Shown here: in pieces, positions 63,001-64,000 of the stretch | How positions within the stretch are numbered: the stretch's first letter is position 1 | Layout of the letters: every line of letters starts with the position of its first letter | Source: Sipunculus nudus | Taxonomy: Eukaryota > Annelida > Sipuncula > Golfingiida > Sipunculidae | Length of the DNA stretch: 64,000 bases | NCBI GenBank assembly: GCA_026874595.1 | Contig: CM049307.1 | Coordinates: 42,166,362-42,230,361, forward strand | Reading direction: 5' to 3' | Program-made: the position numbers and the translations under genes | The notes under the pieces: model-generated | Databases searched by the model: none | Told to the model about the DNA's origin: nothing | The model's input: only the letters and a program-made list of their open reading frames with translations

Positions 63001-63123
63001 AGCGGCACTCCCGGCGATGGCACCAATAACCAGTCCGGCCATAACAACGACTTAAATGGTGATGTCAGTAGTCTGCTGGCAATAATTGATGGTGTGGGTG
63101 GCCCTGGCCAGGAGGGCATTGAT
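2441..63123 (+). CDS. ZMIZ1: ZMIZ1/2-like (tonalli orthologue) MIZ/SP-RING transcriptional coregulator; 16 coding exons, 3' end outside window
   Basis: Joined exons give 990 in-frame codons, against roughly 1,070 residues in human ZMIZ1. Order of parts: N-terminal helical domain (residues 1 to about 115, beginning [20 protein letters not shown], which in vertebrates contacts Notch1); a Pro/Gln/Met/Gly-rich stretch (about 116-465) with conserved LSVVTTVWG at 167-175 and an Ala/Thr tract at 259-277; a conserved core (about 510-660, with [10 protein letters not shown] and [15 protein letters not shown]); an SP-RING finger (693-737) with likely zinc ligands C710, H712, C733 and C736; a candidate SUMO-acceptor motif IKEEPD (782-787); and a low-complexity C-terminal region. 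Known role of the family: nuclear coactivator for Notch, androgen receptor, p53 and SMAD, related to PIAS SUMO ligases. All introns are GT-AG and all phases agree. Vertebrates have two paralogues; this looks equally close to either, so ZMIZ1 is a family label. Confidence 0.97.
3250..3305. repeat. (AT)n microsatellite in intron 1
   Basis: Nearly pure alternating TA from about 3263 to 3305, preceded by short interrupted TA blocks. Confidence 0.97.
4850..5000 (+). repeat. Fragment of dispersed repeat family B
   Basis: GAACAGAATCTGATGAAATT at about 4911-4930 matches GAACAGAATTTGATGAAATT at about 8271-8290 and the reverse complement of the 15.3-kb copy. Boundaries are uncertain. Confidence 0.55.
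5295..5408 (+). CDS. ZMIZ1: ZMIZ1-like exon 2 (residues 21-58)
   Basis: Encodes 38 residues including [12 protein letters not shown] and [11 protein letters not shown], matching the vertebrate ELLDWCGDPRAF and PFEQSLMGCLT. The acceptor is TTTATTGCAG and the donor ACG/GTAAGT. Phase 0 at both ends. Part of the N-terminal helical domain. Confidence 0.97.
8185..8460 (+). repeat. Dispersed repeat family B, copy in plus orientation
   Basis: Contains GGTTAGTTTGTCTGTCAGCA, CTTATCTCAATAAATTATG and GAACAGAATTTGATGAAATT. The reverse complement of 15331-15390 reads through the same order of words. Class unknown; no reading frame for a transposase or reverse transcriptase was seen. Confidence 0.6.
9064..9720 (+). 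repeat. Degenerate pyrimidine-rich block with recurring TCAGTCT/GTCTGTC words
   Basis: The plus strand is strongly C+T-biased, and short words such as CAGTCT, CTGTCT and TTCACT recur without a fixed period. This gives long open frames of hydrophobic residues (142 codons at 9128-9556) that should not be taken as genes. Confidence 0.5.
11140..11300 (+). repeat. Dispersed repeat family A, copy 1
   Basis: Core 11239-11295 starts TGTGAATTAAGACCACTTTT and ends with GGTTTCA. It aligns to the reverse complement of 61640-61696 at 50 of 57 positions by hand, the first 31 identical. A more diverged relative lies near 39.0 kb. Confidence 0.75.
11400..13330. other. Base-balanced intronic block, possible regulatory DNA
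   Basis: Less AT-rich and of higher complexity than the rest of intron 2, without coding features. Contains a 14-bp perfect palindrome GTGGCCATGGCCAC at 12684-12697. Conservation cannot be judged from one sequence. Confidence 0.3.
15120..15430 (-). repeat. Dispersed repeat family B, copy in minus orientation
   Basis: Contains CTGAAAATTTCATCAAAATC, TTTTTGAGTAATTTTGCTAA and CAAACAAACC, the reverse complement of the word order at 8.2 kb. I recall similar sequence as a common dispersed repeat in marine invertebrates (unverified). A 13-bp inverted match, AGGGGTGAGGGTT near 14848 against AACCCTCACCCCT near 15410, may mark termini or be chance. Confidence 0.6.
15182..15217. repeat. Poly-C tract inside the family B copy
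   Basis: Runs of 12, 4 and 8 C separated by single A or AC(C). The complement has at least four G-runs and could form a G-quadruplex. Confidence 0.9.
16885..16990 (+). CDS. ZMIZ1: ZMIZ1-like exon 3 (residues 59-94)
   Basis: Encodes [20 protein letters not shown] then [15 protein letters not shown], matching vertebrate [20 protein letters not shown]. The acceptor is TACACTTGCAG and the donor CAG/GTGAGT. It ends one base into codon 94, which exon 4 completes as Ala. Confidence 0.97.
18120..18460. repeat. Tandem array, about 29-bp subunits in a 116-bp repeat
   Basis: CTGTCTACCTGCAATCA recurs at 18216 and 18332 (116 bp apart), and the sequence between follows the same order of four related subunits of about 28-31 bp: CTGTCTACCTGCAATCA, CTGTCTGCTTCTAATGA, CTGTTCAACTGCAGTCTAC and TGTCTATGTGCAGTCAACAG. 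A fainter unit lies at about 18158. Confidence 0.8.
21916..21955. repeat. Imperfect (AT)n microsatellite
   Basis: TA alternation interrupted by TG and TAAA. Confidence 0.9.
22028..22044. repeat. Poly-G tract
   Basis: Runs of 7 and 9 G after a run of T. Similar tracts occur at 25737-25748 (12 G after 10 T) and 26665-26677 (13 G). Confidence 0.9.
23140..23520. repeat. Repeat with ACTTGCCCA-type hairpin words
   Basis: GGCAAGTAAAAG, GGGCAAGCAAAAG and CTACTTGCCCAACTGGGCAAGTGG lie within 110 bp (about 23177-23245). The last can fold as a hairpin with an 8-bp stem (ACTTGCCC/GGGCAAGT). Related words (GGTCAAGTAAC, TTACTTGTCCAACTGATG) recur at about 23436-23495. Class unknown. Confidence 0.45.
27513..27520. 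repeat. Left target-site duplication TCACTGTT
   Basis: The same 8 bp stand at 27997-28004, immediately outside the right terminal inverted repeat. Confidence 0.85.
27535..27558. repeat. 24-bp perfect palindrome in left TIR
   Basis: ACCCAAAACACC followed directly by GGTGTTTTGGGT. The flanking bases (C and A) no longer pair, so the palindrome is exactly 24 bp. Confidence 0.97.
27959..27982. repeat. 24-bp perfect palindrome in right TIR
   Basis: Identical to the left palindrome. It is preserved perfectly although bases just beside it differ between the two arms. Confidence 0.97.
27997..28004. repeat. Right target-site duplication TCACTGTT
   Basis: Exact match of 27513-27520. Confidence 0.85.
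30290..33170. repeat. 59-bp/118-bp satellite array with nested higher-order structure
   Basis: About 24 copies of a 118-bp dimer, each made of two related 59-bp halves: GATTATGAAAGGACAAACCT... and GATTAAGATAGGACAGAAGT..., both continuing with CTCATC(T/C)ACCCTGG and ending CCTCACCA. Phase is constant from 30424 on (118-bp steps). The ends (about 30290-30420 and 33055-33170) are diverged, the centre homogeneous. Blocks also repeat at 354 bp (30.96-31.19 against 31.32-31.54 kb) and at 708 bp. Frames of up to 79 codons inside it follow from the repeat and are not genes. Confidence 0.97.
31604..32255. repeat. 652-bp block duplicated without visible difference at 32312-32963
   Basis: Offset 708 bp, six dimers. 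I saw no mismatch between the two blocks, including rare variants (CTGGATAGCACAG, AAACCCCCACC, AAATCCTAACC, GATTAAGAAAGG). The first differences are at 31603/32311 and 32256/32964. Confidence 0.88.
34040..34900. promoter_or_regulatory. Candidate intronic regulatory block with a consensus CRE
   Basis: Base-balanced sequence with TGACGTCA at 34608-34615 and an inverted CCAAT-type word (ATTGGCT) about 20 bp downstream. Function is inference only. Confidence 0.25.
34889..35058. repeat. Segmental duplication, copy 1 (about 170 bp)
   Basis: Starts CATGGTTCACCATGAAAAA, has a run of 20 A (34946-34965) and ends GAGCTACTTGCAT. Repeated at 35209-35378. Confidence 0.92.
35209..35378. repeat. Segmental duplication, copy 2 (about 170 bp)
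   Basis: Same order of sequence 320 bp downstream, with a 13-A run and a few substitutions. Between the copies, a separate tandem of about 35 bp (GGCAAGTTCTCTT...TTTTGCTG twice, about 35128-35190) is present. Confidence 0.92.
36040..37500. promoter_or_regulatory. Candidate intronic regulatory block with a second consensus CRE
   Basis: Base-balanced block with TGACGTCA at 36852-36859. Only inference; binding words of 8 bp occur by chance. Confidence 0.2.
38880..39110 (+). repeat. Dispersed repeat family A, diverged copy 2
   Basis: Contains TCTGTTAAGACCACATGTTA, TTTAGACCACATTTTCCTAG and TCCCAAAGGTGG, in the same order as the 11.2-kb copy. Confidence 0.55.
42534..42598. repeat. Long pure (AT)n microsatellite
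   Basis: About 32 uninterrupted AT dinucleotides, likely polymorphic. Confidence 0.98.
42690..43080. promoter_or_regulatory. Candidate regulatory block with paired TGCGTCAC words
   Basis: TGCGTCAC occurs at 43043-43050 and again at 43065-43072, 22 bp apart, about two helical turns. TGCGTCA resembles an ATF/C-EBP type half site. Just upstream, TCAATGATG and CATCATTGA can pair as a 9-bp stem. Function is inference only. Confidence 0.25.
46075..46340. repeat. Degenerate minisatellite, about 22-25-bp unit
   Basis: GGTTTGAGAGTATAACACTG-like units recur with substitutions (GATTTGAGGGTATAGCACTG, GCTTTGAGAGTATAACACAA and others) for about ten units, ending roughly 600 bp before exon 4. Confidence 0.75.
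46950..47112 (+). CDS. ZMIZ1: ZMIZ1-like exon 4 (residues 94-148)
   Basis: Encodes [20 protein letters not shown], close to vertebrate [20 protein letters not shown], then a Pro/Met/Asn-rich tail that begins the low-complexity region. The acceptor is TCTTTGTAG and the donor GG/GTGAGT. The codon split with exon 5 is GG-G (Gly148). Reading through the donor gives an immediate TGA, so intron retention would truncate the protein after the N-terminal domain. Confidence 0.96.
47188..47863. repeat. 36-bp minisatellite, about 19 units, right after exon 4
   Basis: Consensus begins TGCCATCTGTATCATGATCC and continues CTGCCAGTCACACCAC. Most units are exactly 36 bp, a multiple of three, so both strands stay open for long stretches with 12-residue repeats (120 codons on plus at 47487-47849, 83 on minus at 47451-47702). 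The exon 4 frame hits a stop at the donor, so these are not exon extensions. A decayed patch of similar words lies at about 48400-48555. Confidence 0.95.
49808..49842. repeat. (TG)n microsatellite
   Basis: About 17 TG dinucleotides. Confidence 0.97.
51480..52060. other. Base-balanced block in intron 4
   Basis: More complex and less AT-rich than its surroundings. Minus-strand frame of 132 codons (51549-51947) is rich in His/Gln/Ser/Cys and has no recognisable domain. I cannot assign a role. Confidence 0.25.
52390..52565. repeat. Degenerate tandem repeat, about 75-bp period
   Basis: GGAGTCTTTAGGCATCAGCT followed by GTGTACAAGTGCTGTC occurs twice (GTCTTTAGG at 52441 and 52516). Shorter fragments (GGCATCTGTCAGGCATCAGG) extend upstream. 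Confidence 0.75.
54478..54753 (+). CDS. ZMIZ1: ZMIZ1-like exon 5 (residues 148-240)
   Basis: Encodes [17 protein letters not shown] then [10 protein letters not shown], the family signature shared with vertebrate [10 protein letters not shown], followed by a Ser/Thr/Asn/Gln/Pro-rich stretch. The acceptor is TTGTTTTGCAG and the donor CCTAA/GTAAGC. The split codon AA-C (Asn240) is completed by exon 6. Confidence 0.95.
54754..55406 (+). other. Intron 5
   Basis: 653-bp GT-AG intron. AT-rich with a short CA run just after the donor. Nothing else seen. Confidence 0.85.
55407..55578 (+). CDS. ZMIZ1: ZMIZ1-like exon 6 (residues 240-297), Ala/Thr tract
   Basis: Encodes [15 protein letters not shown], then an Ala/Thr-rich run (residues 259-277) and EQQ...NSQYGPM. 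Vertebrate ZMIZ1 has a longer Ala/Thr tract in the same place, followed by NQYGPM. The acceptor is CTCTCCACCAG and the donor ATG/GTGAGT. It ends in phase 0. Confidence 0.94.
55579..55914 (+). other. Intron 6
   Basis: 336-bp GT-AG intron, AT-rich, nothing else seen. Confidence 0.85.
55915..56157 (+). CDS. ZMIZ1: ZMIZ1-like exon 7 (residues 298-378), Pro/Gly/Met-rich
   Basis: 81 codons, rich in Pro, Gly, Met and Gln ([13 protein letters not shown], then repeated MGPGG/GPGP motifs), probably disordered. Vertebrate ZMIZ1 is similarly biased here. The acceptor is ATATCCACAG and the donor CAG/GTAAAG. Phase 0 at both ends, so skipping would keep the frame. Confidence 0.92.
56158..56962 (+). other. 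Intron 7
   Basis: 805-bp GT-AG intron, AT-rich, nothing else recognised. Confidence 0.85.
56963..57223 (+). CDS. ZMIZ1: ZMIZ1-like exon 8 (residues 379-465), Pro/Gln/Tyr-rich
   Basis: 87 codons beginning [10 protein letters not shown], rich in Pro, Gln, Tyr and Gly, matching the compositional style of vertebrate ZMIZ1 (QQYGPNSQF). The acceptor is TAATATTTTCAG and the donor ATG/GTGAGA. Phase 0 at both ends. Confidence 0.93.
57224..57720 (+). other. Intron 8
   Basis: 497-bp GT-AG intron, AT-rich, nothing else recognised. Confidence 0.85.
57721..57992 (+). CDS. ZMIZ1: ZMIZ1-like exon 9 (residues 466-556), start of conserved core
   Basis: Encodes [19 protein letters not shown], then PPDIKP and [35 protein letters not shown] and QTLVWR. 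Vertebrate ZMIZ1 is almost the same along this stretch. The acceptor is TTTTTTACAG and the donor AG/GTAATG. Arg556 is split as AG-G. Confidence 0.98.
57993..58745 (+). other. Intron 9
   Basis: 753-bp GT-AG intron. The 3' part stays open in one frame across the acceptor (from 58699), but it shows no resemblance to the family before the acceptor at 58745. Confidence 0.85.
58746..58956 (+). CDS. ZMIZ1: ZMIZ1-like exon 10 (residues 556-626), conserved core
   Basis: Encodes [48 protein letters not shown] and [12 protein letters not shown]. Nearly identical to vertebrates. This region lies just N-terminal to the SP-RING, as the PINIT region does in PIAS proteins. The acceptor is TCCAACAG and the donor TGT/GTAAGT. 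Confidence 0.98.
58957..59642 (+). other. Intron 10
   Basis: 686-bp GT-AG intron, nothing else recognised. Confidence 0.85.
59643..59748 (+). CDS. ZMIZ1: ZMIZ1-like exon 11 (residues 627-662)
   Basis: Encodes [20 protein letters not shown] then [15 protein letters not shown], one of the most conserved stretches of the family. The acceptor is TTTTTTGTTTCAG and the donor AAAA/GTAGGC. Ile662 is split A-TT. Confidence 0.98.
59749..60231 (+). other. Intron 11, with (AT)n
   Basis: 483-bp GT-AG intron containing an (AT)n microsatellite at about 60035-60071. The acceptor has a run of eight T before CCAG. Confidence 0.85.
60035..60071. repeat. (AT)n microsatellite in intron 11
   Basis: Pure AT alternation, about 18 dinucleotides. 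Confidence 0.97.
60232..60389 (+). CDS. ZMIZ1: ZMIZ1-like exon 12 (residues 662-714), first half of SP-RING
   Basis: Encodes [30 protein letters not shown] and [19 protein letters not shown]694 is the structural cysteine that starts the MIZ finger; C710 and H712 are the expected first pair of zinc ligands by comparison with PIAS/Siz SP-RING domains. The acceptor is TTTTTTTTCCAG and the donor CAG/GTCAGC. Confidence 0.98.
60390..60877 (+). other. Intron 12
   Basis: 488-bp GT-AG intron splitting the SP-RING coding region. Nothing else recognised. Confidence 0.85.
60878..60945 (+). CDS. ZMIZ1: ZMIZ1-like exon 13 (residues 715-737), second half of SP-RING
   Basis: Encodes [12 protein letters not shown] then [11 protein letters not shown]733 and C736 complete the expected C-H-C-C zinc site; W731 is the conserved tryptophan. 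The acceptor is TTTGATTGCAG and the donor TGCAG/GTTGGT. Only 68 nt; skipping it would remove half the finger and shift the frame. Confidence 0.98.
60946..61361 (+). other. Intron 13
   Basis: 416-bp GT-AG intron, AT-rich, nothing else recognised. Confidence 0.85.
61362..61516 (+). CDS. ZMIZ1: ZMIZ1-like exon 14 (residues 737-789), post-RING and SUMO-type motif
   Basis: Encodes [37 protein letters not shown] and KPIKEEPDS. Vertebrates have [18 protein letters not shown] and IKDDPD here. IKEE fits the SUMO-acceptor pattern (hydrophobic-K-x-E), with K783 as candidate acceptor. Two GT sites compete at the 3' end: GTCAGT at 61517 restores the exon 15 frame (Ser789 = A-GT), while GTATCA at 61521 would shift it. 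Confidence 0.96.
61517..62073 (+). other. Intron 14, with a dispersed-repeat copy
   Basis: 557-bp GT-AG intron. It contains an inverted copy (61640-61696 and its flanks to about 61745) of the dispersed repeat also seen near 11.2 kb and 39.0 kb. Confidence 0.85.
61640..61745 (-). repeat. Dispersed repeat family A, copy 3 (inverted)
   Basis: The reverse complement of 61640-61696 matches 11239-11295 (50/57 by hand). Next to it, TTATACTAAACGGTT is tandemly repeated at about 61705-61745. Confidence 0.75.
62074..62199 (+). CDS. ZMIZ1: ZMIZ1-like exon 15 (residues 789-831)
   Basis: Encodes [20 protein letters not shown] then [21 protein letters not shown]. It corresponds to vertebrate KTMSPSQMIMPNVMEM, but is shorter and less conserved. 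The acceptor is TGTGTTACAG and the donor CAG/GTAACG. Phases fit exons 14 and 16. Confidence 0.92.
62200..62644 (+). other. Intron 15
   Basis: 445-bp GT-AG intron, nothing else recognised. Confidence 0.85.
62645..63123 (+). CDS. ZMIZ1: ZMIZ1-like exon 16 (residues 831-990), C-terminal low-complexity region; last exon in the window
   Basis: Encodes an Asn/Ser/Pro/Gln-rich stretch with [29 protein letters not shown] and [15 protein letters not shown]. The C-terminal region of vertebrate ZMIZ1 is a transactivation domain, so these short hydrophobic/acidic clusters could serve the same role (inference). The exon ends GAT/GTAAGT at 63123. Read-through would add only VSDTAL and then a stop (63142-63144). 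Because vertebrate proteins end with a different acidic tail (NDDLLSLFENN), I take GTAAGT as a real donor. The read-through end remains possible as an isoform. Confidence 0.85.
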
Positions 63124-64000
63124 GTAAGTGACACCGCTCTTTAACACATCCTACACTCAGTTTATGGTTAAGGTCCAGATCTGCAGATTTTTCAGGCCAA
63201 ACGGTCCTTGTCATATCTACCAAGCATCGTTTTAGCTAATCACTGCAAATTTGATAATGCTGCTTCCCATGTTTTTGCATACCCAGGCATTTCATTTGGA
63301 AAAATACAAGAATGATATCTTGTTATCTTATATTTGCATCTTATCTAATCATTGGTTATAAAATTCATCTGTCATGAGGGCCTCCTGTTCATTAATCAAT
63401 CAAATACCTCAAAATGCTTAAGTCATGACAAGTTCATCATAGACACTGTCCCTCCTGAAAAAGAGGACACATCTGCTCTTCTGCTTTGCCCAGTTTATTT
63501 ACTACTAAGTTTATAGTGTTAAATTCAACCTTGCATTCCCTGCAGTGATTTTGATAGTATGTTATCCCTTGTAATTAAAGCCAGCTAAAGTTTTACTGTT
63601 TGTTTGTGGTGTTGAGATGAGGACATTGATATAACAGCCAGCGGGGTTAGCTAACAGTTGTGGTGGTGCCACCTGTGCTTGCCTTATAGTTATACAGTGC
63701 TGCACAGTGTCTGTTTGAAACAATGTAACAGTAGCTTTTGGAATGGCTTGATACTAATGTTTAACCTCCAGGCCAGTCCACTGTTAATATCCCATATTGA
63801 TTGCAGCAATAACAGTTCCTTTCTGGTACAGTTATAATGCAACATAGCAATCATTGTATTATAAAACACACTTTTAAAAGTTTGTGTAATAATTTCCTGT
63901 CATTATAAAAAACAGCTGCTTTAAATTTTCAGTGTTTCTTATTAAATAGATTAGTTTTTCACTGGATTGATAATTGTAAAACATGAAGTGACATATTTCT
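63124..64000 (+). other. Start of intron 16 (or 3' UTR of a read-through isoform)
   Basis: No exon with an acidic ZMIZ-type tail was found in either reading after a plausible acceptor. An AG at 63768-63770 opens a short frame with no resemblance to the family. The final exon therefore probably lies beyond 64000. Confidence 0.6.

Noticed and set aside
62661-63134. 157-codon minus-strand frame opposite exon 16
   Set aside because: Antisense shadow of a Pro/Ser/Asn-rich coding exon. The plus-strand frame has family context, phase and splice sites.
63771-63833. Possible last exon after the AG at 63768-63770
   Set aside because: The 21-codon frame has no acidic ZMIZ-type tail and no polypyrimidine tract of note upstream.

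Overview
The window is one stretch of an animal nuclear genome. It is AT-rich, with GT-AG introns of 0.3 to 30 kb, microsatellites, satellite arrays and dispersed repeats, and it has no operons or ribosome-binding sites. All the protein-coding signal I can support belongs to one plus-strand gene. It is the orthologue of vertebrate ZMIZ1/ZMIZ2 (Drosophila tonalli), a PIAS-like transcriptional coregulator with an MIZ/SP-RING zinc finger. Sixteen coding exons (2441 to 63123) join in one unbroken frame of 2,970 nt, or 990 codons. The start codon is inside the window. The 3' end is not, because the last visible exon ends at a consensus splice donor. The protein resembles vertebrate ZMIZ1 closely and the genome style is that of a marine invertebrate. 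A lophotrochozoan such as a mollusc, brachiopod or annelid is my guess, but the species cannot be fixed from the sequence.

Layout. 1-2348: a 95-bp minisatellite, then AT-rich sequence, probably an intron in the 5' UTR. 2349-2500: exon with the 5' UTR end and start codon. 5295-5408 and 16885-16990: exons 2 and 3, which with exon 1 and exon 4 encode the conserved N-terminal domain. 16991-46949: a 30-kb intron holding a MITE-like inverted-repeat element (27521-27996), a 59/118-bp satellite (about 30290-33170), smaller tandem arrays and several base-balanced islands that could be regulatory. 46950-47112: exon 4, flanked by a degenerate minisatellite upstream and a 36-bp minisatellite downstream. 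54478-57223: exons 5 to 8, the low-complexity Pro/Gln/Gly/Ala region. 57721-61516: exons 9 to 14, the highly conserved core and the SP-RING finger. 62074-63123: exons 15 and 16, the C-terminal region. 63124-64000: start of the next intron.

The most unusual item is the 476-bp element at 27521-27996. It has 8-bp flanking direct repeats, and each of its roughly 65-bp terminal inverted repeats carries the same perfect 24-bp palindrome. The tandem arrays are also notable for hierarchical organisation: 59 to 118 to 354 to 708 bp in the large satellite, 95 to 190 to 379 bp at the left edge, and about 29 to 116 bp at 18.2 kb. Two dispersed repeat families are present in several copies. I found no second gene, tRNA, rRNA or CRISPR array.
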